54,659 nt of DNA from Nostoc indistinguendum CM1-VF10 (GTDB taxonomy: Bacteria; Cyanobacteriota; Cyanobacteriia; Cyanobacteriales; Nostocaceae), in NCBI GenBank assembly GCA_019359215.1, contig JAHHHS010000045.1:1-54659 (forward strand). The letters run 5' to 3'. Positions 26,963 through 35,693 of this stretch are shown in pieces (positions within the stretch are counted from its first letter, which is position 1; each line of letters begins with the position of its first letter). The position numbers were made by a program, and so were the translations under genes. Below the pieces are notes generated by a model. That model saw nothing but the letters and a program-made list of their open reading frames with translations, did not search any database and had not been told where the DNA came from.

Positions 26963-27064
26963 GTGTAGGAGCCAGCAAATATCAATGCCTAAACCCGCCA
27001 TTTTGCAACCAGGATCGTACTCATCCTGGTTGTAGGAGGTGCTTCTTATTGCTGGCTCCTACAC
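26963..27064. mobile_element. 102-bp MITE-like element with perfect 16-bp inverted ends
   Basis: GTGTAGGAGCCAGCAA (26963-26978) and TTGCTGGCTCCTACAC (27049-27064) are perfect inverted repeats. The centre carries its own hairpin (CAACCAGGAT ... ATCCTGGTTG). There is no coding potential. It starts right after the NTF2-like stop codon, so it could also serve as a transcript end. Confidence 0.6.
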
Positions 27065-27124
27065 GTATTGCTCATTGAGTTTTTGACAAAGTGACACAGC
27101 CATTCACAACAAGAGGTAACTATC

Positions 27125-27898
27125 ATGATCCTGAAAGACAAGGTTGCTTTGGTGACTGGTGGAACATCGGGCATCGGTCGAGCAACCGCAATCGCATTTG
27201 GTGCTGCCGGAGCAAAAGTCGTGTTCTCCGGCAGACGCGACGCAGAAGGTAAAACAACTTCTGCGATGATTCGTGAGACAGGAGCGGAGTGTTTGTTTGT
27301 GCGATCGGATGTATCGAGTGAACCAGAGGTTAAGGCGCTGATAGAGAAAACAGTCGCAACTTACGGAAGGCTAGATTTTGCCTTCAATAACGCTGGATTT
27401 GGTACAGTCCCAAAGCCACTACACGAGCAGTCTGTTGAAGACTTTGACAGCATGATGGCAACTAACCTGCGGGGTGTGTTCTTATGCATGAAATATGAAA
27501 TTCAACAGATGCTGACTCAAGGAGCAGGGGTCATCATCAACAACTCTTCAGTAGCGGGATTGATCGGGGTACCTGGAATGGGTCTTTATACTGGGAGCAA
27601 ACATGCTGTGATGGGTCTCACTCGTTCTGCTGCGCTCGATTATGCCAAGCAAGGGATTCGGATTAATGCCGTCAATTCTGGCTATATTCGCGGCACAGAA
27701 ATATTTACTCCTAAGAGCCTCCAAGAGATGGGCATGACTTTAGAGCAGTTTGATTCGATGGTGTCGTCGAGCATCCCGATGGGGCATAGGGGTCAACCTG
27801 AAGAAATTGCTGCAACGGTTGTGTTCTTATGTTCTGATGCTGCGAGCTACATCACTGGACAACCTTTAGCGATCGATGGCGGATATACAGCGAGTTAA
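27125..27898 (+). CDS. SDR family NAD(P)-dependent oxidoreductase (paralogue 1)
   Basis: A 257-residue classical SDR: cofactor motif TGGTSGIG near residue 11, LDFAFNNAGFG, catalytic Ser in NNSSVAGLIG and Tyr/Lys in LYTGSKHAVMGL, C-terminal SYITGQPLAIDGGYTAS. The usual NPG after the catalytic helix is NSGYIRG here, which may alter substrate access. GAGG precedes the ATG at 27125. It is closely related to the next genes and to those at 35694 and 36553, so they arose by local duplication. Substrate unknown; members of this family reduce ketones or oxidise secondary alcohols. Confidence 0.9.
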   Translation: MILKDKVALVTGGTSGIGRATAIAFGAAGAKVVFSGRRDAEGKTTSAMIRETGAECLFVRSDVSSEPEVKALIEKTVATYGRLDFAFNNAGFGTVPKPLHEQSVEDFDSMMATNLRGVFLCMKYEIQQMLTQGAGVIINNSSVAGLIGVPGMGLYTGSKHAVMGLTRSAALDYAKQGIRINAVNSGYIRGTEIFTPKSLQEMGMTLEQFDSMVSSSIPMGHRGQPEEIAATVVFLCSDAASYITGQPLAIDGGYTAS

Positions 27899-27912
27899 TT
27901 TTCGATCGTTAA

Positions 27913-27980
27913 TGGTGGACTCACAGTGAATCGATCCATTTCAAGAGAGAACAACCGGACTTAATTTTAGGAGAAATAGA
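27913..27980 (+). repeat. SDR leader repeat with ribosome binding site
   Basis: A segment reading GGTGGACTCACAGTGAATCG, then TTTCAAGAGAGAACAACCGG and TTTTAGGAGAAATAGA ends at the next start codon. Near-identical copies precede the SDR genes at 28819 and 36553. Shorter pieces precede 35694 and sit at 46343-46370. The repeats mark tandem duplication and give each copy the same AGGAGA site. Confidence 0.75.
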
Positions 27981-28736
27981 ATGATACATCAGAATAAGGT
28001 GGCGTTAGTCACTGGTGGAACTTCAGGAATTGGCAGAGCAACTGCGATCGCATTCGGTGCTGCTGGAGCAAAGGTAGTATTCTCAGGCAGACGCGATGCA
28101 GAAGGAGAAAAAACTGCCAAACTAATCCGTGAAACAGGCGCTGAATGCTTACACGTTCATTCAGATGCCTCGAATGAGGAAGACATCAAAGCATTAGTGC
28201 TTCATACAGTCGCAACCTATGGACGACTCGACTGCGCCTTCAATAATGCAGGCGTTGAATCACCCGGAAAACCGCTACACGAGCAACCGATCGAAGAGTT
28301 TGACAACCTCATGGCGATTAACGTGCGAGGAGTATTTCTATGCATGAAATATGAGATTGAGCAAATGCTGACTCAAGGATCGGGCGTGATCGTTAATAAC
28401 TCCTCAATTGAAGGGTTGATTGCTCTTCCAGGGGCATCTCCTTACGTTGCGAGTAAACATGCCGTCATGGGGTTAACGCGCTCGGCAGCACTTGACTATG
28501 CCAAGCAGGGCATTCGGATTAATGCGGTGAATCCTGGCGGCATTGCGACTGAGAGTTTCGATCGTGCCTTGATGAAAAGGGGCATCACGGCTGACGATCT
28601 TACCGCGATGATACCGATGGGTCGCATTGCTCAAGCAGAAGAAGTCGCTCAAGTCGTTGTTTTTCTATGTTCTGATGCTGCCAGTTACATCACAGGGCAA
28701 CCGTTCGCGATCGATGGCGGATATACAGCGAGTTAA
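27981..28736 (+). CDS. SDR family oxidoreductase (paralogue 2)
   Basis: A 251-residue SDR: VTGGTSGIGRATAIAFGAAG, LDCAFNNAGVESPG, active-site Ser in NNSSIEGLIALPG, YVASKHAVMGL, NPGGIATESFDRAL and SYITGQPFAIDGGYTAS. Its 3' third is almost base-identical to the gene at 35694, which points to recent gene conversion or duplication. The leader is the shared repeat with AGGAGA. Reaction class: NAD(P)-dependent alcohol/ketone interconversion. Substrate unknown. Confidence 0.9.
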   Translation: MIHQNKVALVTGGTSGIGRATAIAFGAAGAKVVFSGRRDAEGEKTAKLIRETGAECLHVHSDASNEEDIKALVLHTVATYGRLDCAFNNAGVESPGKPLHEQPIEEFDNLMAINVRGVFLCMKYEIEQMLTQGSGVIVNNSSIEGLIALPGASPYVASKHAVMGLTRSAALDYAKQGIRINAVNPGGIATESFDRALMKRGITADDLTAMIPMGRIAQAEEVAQVVVFLCSDAASYITGQPFAIDGGYTAS

Positions 28737-28818
28737 TTTTTGATTTTTGATGGTGGACTCACACTGAATCGATCCATTTCAAGAGAGAACAACCGGACTT
28801 AATTTTAGGAGAAATAGA

Positions 28819-29574
28819 ATGATACTTCAGGATAAAGTGGTGCTTATCACTGGCGGAACTTCAGGAATTGGTCGTGCAACTGCGATCGCTTATGCCCAAC
28901 AACAAGCAAAGGTGGTGATAGTAGGTCGTCGAATTGATGAAGGTGAAGAAACTGTTCGATTGATCAAGGAAGCTGGCGGAGAGGCGATTTTTGTGCAAGC
29001 AGATGTCACGAAAGAAGCCGATGTTAAAGCAATGGTTGATAAAGCGGTTAGCGTTTTTGGTCGGTTAGATATTGCCTTTAATAATGCAGGAACTGTCGGC
29101 GAAAACCCCTCATTGATTGAGCAAACAGAAGCGGAATACGAGCGCACGATGAACGTCAATATCAAAGGCGTTTGGTTGTCGATGAAACATGAAATCGCTC
29201 AGATGTTGAAACAGGGAAGTGGTTCAATCGTCAATATGGCATCTACGGTTGGATTCGTTGCATATCCTATCCAACCCCTCTACGCCGCGAGTAAACATGC
29301 GGTCGTAGGTTTAACAAAAGCTGCTGCGCTCCAATATGCCAAAGCAGGTATTCGCATCAATGCCGTTGGACCAGCAGCAATCCAAACAGATATGCTTGAA
29401 GCAGCTACAGGTGGGCAGGATGAAGCCAAAGCTTACATAACAGGACTTCACCCGATCGGACGAATTGGAACACCGCTTGAAGTTGCAAATGCAGTTCTGT
29501 TTTTATCATCTGACCTGGCATCGTTCGTAACAGGTGAAACGTTGATGGTAGATGGTGGGTATGTAGCGCAGTAG
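28819..29574 (+). CDS. SDR family oxidoreductase (paralogue 3, second subfamily)
   Basis: A 251-residue SDR of a second subfamily: ITGGTSGIGRATAIAYAQQQ, VVIVGRRIDEGEETVRLIKE, LDIAFNNAGTVGENPSLIEQ, LYAASKHAVVGLTKAAALQY and ASFVTGETLMVDGGYVAQ. It is a near twin of the gene at 40666, with long identical stretches in the first half and last third. The motif after the active site is VGPAAIQTDM rather than the usual PG. The leader is the shared SDR repeat. The glucose-1-dehydrogenase-like label often given to such proteins should not be taken as the substrate. Confidence 0.9.
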   Translation: MILQDKVVLITGGTSGIGRATAIAYAQQQAKVVIVGRRIDEGEETVRLIKEAGGEAIFVQADVTKEADVKAMVDKAVSVFGRLDIAFNNAGTVGENPSLIEQTEAEYERTMNVNIKGVWLSMKHEIAQMLKQGSGSIVNMASTVGFVAYPIQPLYAASKHAVVGLTKAAALQYAKAGIRINAVGPAAIQTDMLEAATGGQDEAKAYITGLHPIGRIGTPLEVANAVLFLSSDLASFVTGETLMVDGGYVAQ

Positions 29575-29665
29575 TCGAAAGGCAGTGCGAAACGTTTGAT
29601 ACAGCACTTCAAGCGACTCACTAAAGTAACACTGAAATAGGTTCGCTAATTCCATAGGAAACTCC

Positions 29666-29712
29666 ATAAGAATCTGCAAGAAGTTGAGTGTTGGAACTGA
29701 CTACACTCAAGT
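29666..29712 (+). promoter_or_regulatory. Shared regulatory box, copy B
   Basis: ATAAGAATCTGCAAGAAG, then GAGTGTTGGAACTGAC and TACACTCAAG lie before the flavoprotein gene. Just upstream, GGTTCGCTAATTCC matches the last codons of an araC gene (compare 52530), so an araC gene may once have stood here. Confidence 0.5.
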
Positions 29713-29738
29713 GAACTAAGACAAAGAGAACTTAGGAG

Positions 29739-30695
29739 TTGATGATTATCTCCAAAGTTGGAGAACAGAAAAAGATGATGAACCAAAACAAAGAGATTTA
29801 CGAGTGCGTCATTGTCGGTGGCGGTTCCGCTGGACTCAGTGCGGCACTGCTTTTAGGCAGAAGTCGCCGTCGAGTGTTAGTCTGCGACAAAGGGAATCCG
29901 CGTAACGCTCCCGCACACGAGTCGCACAGCTTTTTCACCCGCGATGGTATCAGTCCGCATGAACTTTTGAGCATCGGGCGCGACCAACTCAAACCTTATA
30001 AAAGCGTTGAATTTCAAGCGATCGGGGTCAAGGAAATCAACCCATCCGGCAATCAATTTGAAGTTGTGTTTGAGGATGGCACGATAAAAAAAACGCGCAA
30101 AATTTTGCTGGCTTTCGGGGTAATGGATGAATTTCCAGCTCTCGAAAACTTTGGTGATTTCTGGGGCAAAAGCGTATTTCAATGTCCCTATTGCCATGCC
30201 TGGGAAGTGCGCGACGAGCCGCTTGCCATTGTTGGAAATGGCGAAACGGGCATTGAAATGGCGGCATTGCTGAAAAATTGGAGTGCTGATTTAGTCCTCT
30301 GCACCAACGGCAAAGCCGATCTAACCGCCGATCAAAGGACACTGTTGGAAAACCACAAAATCCTTGTTCGCGAAGAGAAAATTATCCGACTCGAAGGCGA
30401 TAACGGACAATTAGAAAACATCGTTTTTGAGACAAACGAGAAAATTGCGCGTCGCGCAATACTGATCCGACTAAAGCAAACACTCCGTTCAAACCTAGCT
30501 GAAAAGTTAGGCTGTGAGTTGAATGAATTCAATTTAATCAAGACGACCAATGTTTTTAACGAAACTAGCGTCAAAGGCGTTTATGCGGCAGGTGACATCA
30601 CTTCACCCATGCAAGGGATCGCCGTTGCTGTTTTTCAGGGTAGCGTTGCTGCTGGCGGCTTAAATCACTCTCTGATTATGGAAGATTTCGTCTAA
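29739..30695 (+). CDS. Thioredoxin-reductase-like FAD/NAD(P) oxidoreductase
   Basis: A 318-residue flavoprotein: FAD motif CVIVGGGSAGLSAALLLGRS, redox pair in SVFQCPYCHAWEVRD, NAD(P) motif LAIVGNGETGIEMAALL and C-terminal GVYAAGDITSPMQGIAVAVF. The fold is that of thioredoxin reductase. The CPYCH motif also occurs in related small-molecule dithiol oxidases, so a thioredoxin partner is not certain. AGGAG precedes ATGATG at 29739. The second possible start (29775) would be closer to the usual family N-terminus. Confidence 0.88.
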   Translation: MMIISKVGEQKKMMNQNKEIYECVIVGGGSAGLSAALLLGRSRRRVLVCDKGNPRNAPAHESHSFFTRDGISPHELLSIGRDQLKPYKSVEFQAIGVKEINPSGNQFEVVFEDGTIKKTRKILLAFGVMDEFPALENFGDFWGKSVFQCPYCHAWEVRDEPLAIVGNGETGIEMAALLKNWSADLVLCTNGKADLTADQRTLLENHKILVREEKIIRLEGDNGQLENIVFETNEKIARRAILIRLKQTLRSNLAEKLGCELNEFNLIKTTNVFNETSVKGVYAAGDITSPMQGIAVAVFQGSVAAGGLNHSLIMEDFV

Positions 30696-30772
30696 ATCAA
30701 GGTGATTCAATCTTTATCAGAACAAGCATCGTGGCTGGTCTAGTTTCATAGACCAAGAGAGTAGGGAAAGTC

Positions 30773-30952
30773 ATGCGTGTTAATTACATATCAAGTCTAC
30801 AGAGCGATCTAATGATGCAATCTTTGTGGTTTTTTGGTTCTTACCTTACCATCCTTGCTGATCGCACCACGACCGGAGGACACGGGGTGACTATTCTTGG
30901 CATACAAGCGGATCAGGTTGAGTGGGCACGCTTGTATATGGAACCTGTGTAA
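30773..30952 (+). other. Small open frame, possible gene remnant
   Basis: ATG at 30773 to TAA at 30950-30952 encodes 59 residues (MRVNYISSLQSDLMMQSLWF, FGSYLTILADRTTTGGHGVT, QADQVEWARLYMEPV). The LWFFGSYLTILAD stretch resembles the start of cyanobacterial cupin-like proteins, while the end looks like another protein. It could be an internal-deletion remnant or a real short protein. Confidence 0.35.
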
Positions 30953-31086
30953 GCTTCATGAGTTACCAAATTGCTTTTAGGAGATGTAATCCCGATCTCT
31001 CAACCAGACCAATCCTTGCATCATTCCTGATACAAGCTTACGTTTATCGGCTTCGAGTAATTTGATGCATTGGGTTTCGTATTTGA

Positions 31087-31179
31087 GTTGTCATTCCTGG
31101 CGGAGCGCACGCCATTAACTGGACTCACGCTGATCAGGTCAATCCCATGTTACTGGACTTCCTACAACAGGAAAATTAA
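31087..31179 (+). pseudogene. Alpha/beta hydrolase (haloperoxidase-like), 3' remnant
   Basis: Thirty codons ending VVIPGGAHAINWTHADQVNP then MLLDFLQQEN and a stop. It contains the catalytic-His segment (GAHAINWTH) of the non-haem haloperoxidase-like family. The same ending occurs at about 44865-44955, so two copies of this gene have been lost in the island. Confidence 0.75.
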
Positions 31180-31286
31180 TCAGTGTCCTGCCGCATCTCT
31201 AACTTGTGAAAAAACTCTGTGATTCACCACGTTAAGTCAGGGTTACACACTCGGCCGTGTTTGAGTTCTTAAAAAAGAGGTTTGCT

Positions 31287-31403
31287 ATGAAGATTCTCAT
31301 TGTTCTCACGTCTCATGACCAACTTGGCGATACCGGAAAGAAAACTGGTTTCTGGCTGGAAGAGTTTGCTGCTCCCTATTATAGCTGTCGCCATAAAGGT
31401 TAG
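31287..31403 (+). pseudogene. DJ-1/PfpI-family protein, 5' remnant
   Basis: AGAGG and ATG at 31287 start MKILIVLTSHDQLGDTGKKT, GFWLEEFAAPYY, which matches the N-terminus of DJ-1/PfpI type-1 glutamine amidotransferase-like proteins. It then reads SCRHKG and stops. The rest of such a protein begins again at about 33167 beyond the P450 gene. Whether the two parts were once one gene is uncertain. Confidence 0.75.
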
Positions 31404-31487
31404 GACAAAATTAACGGTTGAAACGATCACGCACCAGTAATAAACATAAAAGCCTTCTGCCTTTAGCTATCAATAGGAGAATTAAGC

Positions 31488-32858
31488 ATGACTAGACTTA
31501 CAGAAAACCAATCGAAAAATACTACAAGCCTGCCTGATGGTCCACAAAGTCCAGGATTTCTGCAAATAATCCAGAAAATTTTTTACTACTTGGAGTATCT
31601 GGACGCTGCACGAGAGCGCTATGGCGATATTTTTACAATGCGATCGCCTGGATTTCCCCCAACTGTAATCTTGAGCGATCCGCAGGCGATTCAGGAGGTC
31701 TTTACCGCTGACCTAAGCCTGTTTGACACCGGAACCAAGATTTTGCAACCTTTACTGGGGGAATACTCACTGATACAGCTTGATGGGCTTCCGCACCAGC
31801 GTCGGCGAAAGCTGTTGATGCCTCCCTTTCATGGGGAACGGATGCGAACCTATGCTGAGTTGATTTGTGACATCACTGAGCAAGTGATGAGTCAGTGGAC
31901 GCTTGGTAAGCCCTTCTGTGTTCGTTCATCCATGCAAGAAATCACTCTGCGCGTCATCTTACGCGCTGTTTTTGGGATTGATCAGGGAGAGCGATTCGAG
32001 CAACTCAGGCAACTTCTGGGTTCCTGGCTAGATTCGTTTAACTCTCCTTTGCGTTCCAGCTTTCTCTTGGTCAAGTTTCTTCAAAAAGATTTAGGAGCCT
32101 GGAGTCCTTGGGGACGTTTTCTGCGCCAAAAACAGCAAATTGATGCACTCCTAATCGCTGAGATTCGGGAGCGGCAAACGCAACCCAACTCATCTCGTGA
32201 AGATATCCTAAGCTTAATGATTTCGGCGCGGGATGAAGAGGGTCAACCGATGGCAGAGGAAGAGTTACGAGATGATTTAATGACTCTGCTTTTTGCCGGT
32301 CACGAAACCACCGCCTCCGCTCTAGCTTGGGCATTTTACTGGATTCACCATTTACCAGAGGTTCGTGAGAAGCTTATGAGCGAGCTAGATACACTTAGCC
32401 CAGACTTAGACCCAAGCGCTATTGCCAAACTTCCTTATCTCAATGCAGTCTGTAGTGAAACGCTGCGTATTTACCCAGTTGCCTTGTTTTCCTTCTCTCG
32501 AACGGTGAAGTCACCGCTAGAGTTGATGGGCTATCAACTTGAACCGGGTACGGTGCTAGCTCCTTGTATTTATTTGACCCACCAGAATGCAAGTATCTAC
32601 CCAGAGCCAAAGCGTTTTAAGCCAGAGCGCTTTCTAGAACGTCAGTTCTCGCCTTATGAGTATCTACCTTTCGGGGGCGGGAACCGTCGCTGTCTTGGTT
32701 CTGCTTTGGCCCTGTTTGAAATGAAACTGGTACTAGCAACAGTGTTATCACGGGCTAACCTGGTGCTTGCGGATAAGCGTCCAGTTCGCTCTGTACGTCG
32801 TGGCTTTACCTTTACCCCCTCTGATGGTGTACGGATGGTGATGACAGGTTCGCGTTAA
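31488..32858 (+). CDS. Cytochrome P450 (CYP110-like)
   Basis: A 456-residue soluble P450: I-helix AGHETTAS (residues 270-277), K-helix ETLR (SETLRIYP), PERF-type KRFKPERFLE and the haem loop LPFGGGNRRCLG with Cys402. AGGAGA lies ahead of the ATG. No membrane anchor is evident. Cyanobacterial P450s of this type hydroxylate fatty acids, alkanes or terpenoids; the substrate is unknown and the subfamily is my judgement from overall style. It needs ferredoxin and a reductase from elsewhere, as none is in the window. It lies between the two PfpI pieces. Confidence 0.9.
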   Translation: MTRLTENQSKNTTSLPDGPQSPGFLQIIQKIFYYLEYLDAARERYGDIFTMRSPGFPPTVILSDPQAIQEVFTADLSLFDTGTKILQPLLGEYSLIQLDGLPHQRRRKLLMPPFHGERMRTYAELICDITEQVMSQWTLGKPFCVRSSMQEITLRVILRAVFGIDQGERFEQLRQLLGSWLDSFNSPLRSSFLLVKFLQKDLGAWSPWGRFLRQKQQIDALLIAEIRERQTQPNSSREDILSLMISARDEEGQPMAEEELRDDLMTLLFAGHETTASALAWAFYWIHHLPEVREKLMSELDTLSPDLDPSAIAKLPYLNAVCSETLRIYPVALFSFSRTVKSPLELMGYQLEPGTVLAPCIYLTHQNASIYPEPKRFKPERFLERQFSPYEYLPFGGGNRRCLGSALALFEMKLVLATVLSRANLVLADKRPVRSVRRGFTFTPSDGVRMVMTGSR

Positions 32859-32954
32859 CGAGGAAAAACCCTTAGCCCTCCTTAACTGACCTATCCCTCA
32901 TTCTTGAGCTAGGTGTCAATGCCCTGTTGTGAAAATGATAATGAAGGTCGCATT

Positions 32955-33166
32955 TATCCCTCTTCTGTCACTTTCCGAAAAACCTTGCGTTTTCTGAATC
33001 CCAGAGCGTAGACATAGCAAGCGATCGGACAATTTTTTCTGATTAGAAATTCTTGAAGATACGAAATTGGTCAAAATGCGATCACCAACCCCTGCATGAT
33101 TCAGCATACCTTGTCTTTGGGAATTACTAATCATACGAAAAACCGGAGAGTGACAGAAGAGGGATA
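32955..33166. mobile_element. About 210-bp MITE-like element with TA at both edges
   Basis: TATCCCTCTTCTGTCAC at the left (from 32955) and GTGACAGAAGAGGGATA at the right (to 33166) are inverted repeats of about 22 bp with one mismatch. No transposase is inside. TA at both edges suggests a TA-targeting (IS630/Tc1-mariner-type) parent. The right edge meets the PfpI coding frame at GGATACGTGCTG. Confidence 0.6.
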
Positions 33167-33755
33167 CGTGCTGAAGGATGCGGGAGCAGCGATCGCGGTG
33201 GCTTCACCGAAGGGCGGTCAGCCGCCGCTCGATCCGAAAAGCGAGGTATCCGAGTTCCAGACCGAATTAACGAAGCGCTTCCGCACAGACACCGCAGCGC
33301 AGGCTGAACTTGCCAACACGAAAAAGCTAGTCGACGTGTCCGCAAACGATTTCGACGCAGTCTTCTATCCCGGCGGACATGGCCCGATGTGGGACATGCC
33401 CGACAACGCGACATCCATCGCACTGATCGAAGCCTTCGTGAAAGCCGACAAGCCAGTCGGTGCAGTGTGTCACGCGCCGGTTGCGTTGATCAATGTGCGC
33501 GGAAAGGACGGCGAGTATCTAATCAAAGGCAAGCGCATGACTGGGTTCACGAATGCAGAAGAAGAAGCGGTGGGCTTGACCGCAGTCGTACCTTTTTTGT
33601 TGGAAGACCGGCTAAAGGAACGGGGTGGCATCTACAGTAAAACCGCCAACTGGGTTCCCTATGTCCAAGTGGACGGGAGGCTCGTGACCGGACAGAATCC
33701 GGCCTCTTCGGAACCCGCAGCGGAAGAGTTGCTGAAGTTGCTTCGCTCTGTTTGA
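33096..33755 (+). pseudogene. DJ-1/PfpI-family protein with native N-terminus replaced
   Basis: The frame encodes the body of a PfpI-like protein: VLKDAGAAIAVASPKGGQPP, FDAVFYPGGHGPMWDMPDNA, the nucleophile-elbow Cys in PVGAVCHAPVALINVRG, MTGFTNAEEEAVGL and YVQVDGRLVTGQNPASS. Related proteins include glyoxalase III-type and amidotransferase-like enzymes. The first 23 or so residues come from the end of a MITE-like element, and the family's first strand (MKILIVLTS) is missing, so function is doubtful. The body is GC-rich, unlike the 5' remnant at 31287. Confidence 0.8.
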
Positions 33756-33759
33756 GCTG

Positions 33760-33811
33760 AACTTTTGTCACGGGCGCGAACCTCAAAATTGATGGCGGCT
33801 TAACCGCTTGA
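33760..33811 (+). pseudogene. SDR gene, 3' tail remnant 1
   Basis: The frame reads TFVTGANLKIDGGLTA and stops at 33809-33811. This is the C-terminus of an SDR. The following bases (GTAATCAAATTTGTAATCCC) also follow the remnant at 42703-42804. The tail sits directly before the GMC oxidoreductase and marks a recombination joint. Confidence 0.75.
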
Positions 33812-33857
33812 ACGATCTGTAATCAAATTTGTAATCCCCAAACTCCACCAGGAGAAT

Positions 33858-35405
33858 ATGACTCACTACGACTACATTGTGATCGGCGCAGGTTCGGCAG
33901 GCTGCGTGGTTGCCAATCGGTTGACCAAAGATCCTGAAACAACTGTGTTACTTCTCGAAGCAGGCAATCCAGATACGAAACCAGAGATTCACATTCCAGC
34001 AGAATGTATCAATCTGTTAGGAACTGATGTGGACTGGGGCTATTTCTCCGAGCCAGAACCCTACCTGAATCACCGCAAAATGTTCTGTTCCCGTGGCAAA
34101 GTTCTGGGGGGCAGCAGTTCGATTAATTTCATGAACTATGTTCGAGGCAATCCTCATGATTATGACCACTGGAAGGAATTGGGAAATTTGGGTTGGAGTT
34201 ATCAGGATGTTTTACCTTATTTCAAAAAATCGGAACACTCCTCACGAGGTGAATCTGAATTTCATGGAATTGATGGGGAACTGAGTGTAACCGATCTGAT
34301 TGCGCCGACTGCGATCGCTCAACGATTTGTAGAGGCTTGCGTCGCAGCCGGATATGACTATAACCCTGACTTCAACGCTAAGCAACAAGAAGGAGCAGGA
34401 CGCTATCAAGTTACGATTAAAGATGGCAAGCGGCATAGTGCTGCTGCGGCTTTTCTTGTACCCATTCTCCAGCGTTCCAATTTGACCGTCACCACTGGAG
34501 CATTGGTAACTCGATTGTTATTTGAAGGAACCCGCACCGTTGGAGTGGAATATCTACACAAAGGAACCCGGCATCAAGTTCAGGTCAATCAGGAAGTGAT
34601 TTTATCAGCAGGTGCGTTCGATTCGCCGAAACTACTAATGTTGTCTGGAATTGGTAATGCAGAAGAACTGCGATCGCTCAATATTCCGGTCGTAGCCGAT
34701 CGACCCGGTGTGGGTCAAAACTTGCAAGACCATATTCTCGTTCCTATTGTGTATCAAGCAACTCAGGATCTACACTACGCAAGCACGAGCGGGATTGGAG
34801 AAGCTGGACTATTCCTGCATAGCGAGGTCAATTCGGAGGTTGCACCTGATTTGCAGTTCTTGTTCAATCCTACCCAGTTCCTTCCCCCTGGCTATGCTCC
34901 CGCTGAGTTCGGATTTACAGGGGCTGTCACGTTGACCCATCTGCAAAATGTCGGTAGTGTTAGCTTGCGTTCGCGTAGCGTGGGCTTTGCCCAATCGTCT
35001 GATTCCACAGATCCACCCCAGTTTCAGATGAACTATCTGCAAAGTGAAACGGATGTGCAAAAGTTCGTTTTCTCAATTAAATTAATGCGGCAATTACTTC
35101 ATACCAGTTCCTTGGATGAGTTTCGCGGTGCAGAAATCGCTCCGGGTGCCGACATTCAGAGTAATGAAGCCCTTGAAGCATACATTCGGGACACTGCTAG
35201 CACACTGGGGCATCCGGTCGGCACTTGCAAAATGGGAACTGATCCGATGGCAGTGGTTGATCCTGAACTCCGAGTACATGGAATTCAAGGATTACGTGTC
35301 GTTGATGCTTCCATCATGCCAACGATCACAACAGGAAACACAAACGCACCGACCATCATGATTGGTGAGAAAGCGGCAGATTTAATCAGGAAAAAATCGT
35401 TCTAG
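33858..35405 (+). CDS. GMC-family oxidoreductase (choline-dehydrogenase-like)
   Basis: A 515-residue FAD enzyme: dinucleotide motif YIVIGAGSAGCVVANRL (residues 6-22), GMC signature 1 KVLGGSSSINFMNYVRGNP, signature 2 GAFDSPKLLMLSGIG, and the C-terminal active-site region TLGHPVGTCKMG followed by TGNTNAPTIMIGEKAAD. GMC enzymes oxidise primary or secondary alcohols using FAD. AGGAG precedes the ATG. A 24-bp dispersed repeat adds RSVGFAQS in frame after VSLRS, in a region that should be a surface loop, so activity may persist. Substrate unknown. Confidence 0.9.
   Translation: MTHYDYIVIGAGSAGCVVANRLTKDPETTVLLLEAGNPDTKPEIHIPAECINLLGTDVDWGYFSEPEPYLNHRKMFCSRGKVLGGSSSINFMNYVRGNPHDYDHWKELGNLGWSYQDVLPYFKKSEHSSRGESEFHGIDGELSVTDLIAPTAIAQRFVEACVAAGYDYNPDFNAKQQEGAGRYQVTIKDGKRHSAAAAFLVPILQRSNLTVTTGALVTRLLFEGTRTVGVEYLHKGTRHQVQVNQEVILSAGAFDSPKLLMLSGIGNAEELRSLNIPVVADRPGVGQNLQDHILVPIVYQATQDLHYASTSGIGEAGLFLHSEVNSEVAPDLQFLFNPTQFLPPGYAPAEFGFTGAVTLTHLQNVGSVSLRSRSVGFAQSSDSTDPPQFQMNYLQSETDVQKFVFSIKLMRQLLHTSSLDEFRGAEIAPGADIQSNEALEAYIRDTASTLGHPVGTCKMGTDPMAVVDPELRVHGIQGLRVVDASIMPTITTGNTNAPTIMIGEKAADLIRKKSF
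34974..34997. repeat. 24-bp small dispersed repeat inside GMC gene
   Basis: CGTAGCGTGGGCTTTGCCC plus five bases adds eight codons in frame. Without it the protein reads VSLRSSDSTDPP, the expected GMC sequence. Confidence 0.7.
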
Positions 35406-35410
35406 CCGCG

Positions 35411-35623
35411 TTGGTATTTGGGCTTTTACACCTGCCCGCAACTGCCGCGATAGTTCCACTCACTCCAGTTGTGATTATTCGGGCGTTGTTACTGAATGGG
35501 ATTGCTGGCATTGCTTTTGGTTGGCTCTTTTGGCAATACTCGCTTGAGGCTGCGATGTTATCCCATGTCAGCTTTCATGCCTTTTCCTTTGCTCTTAGTT
35601 TTTTGCTAGCAAGATTTGTCTAA
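35411..35623 (+). pseudogene. CPBP-type membrane protease, 3' remnant
   Basis: Seventy codons, the end of a CPBP protein: VFGLLHLPATAAIVPLTPVV, helix ALLLNGIAGIAFGWLFWQYS, LEAAMLSHVSFHAFSFALSF. The two His-containing motifs remain, but the EExxxR part is absent. The frame continues without a start from the end of the GMC gene, so this is a joint and not a complete gene. It is not from the same copy as the CPBP gene at 25040. Confidence 0.7.
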
Positions 35624-35693
35624 GCTTTTTTCTAAAGCGATTTCATGATCATTTCAAGAGAGAACAACCAGACTTGATTTTAGGAGAAATAGA

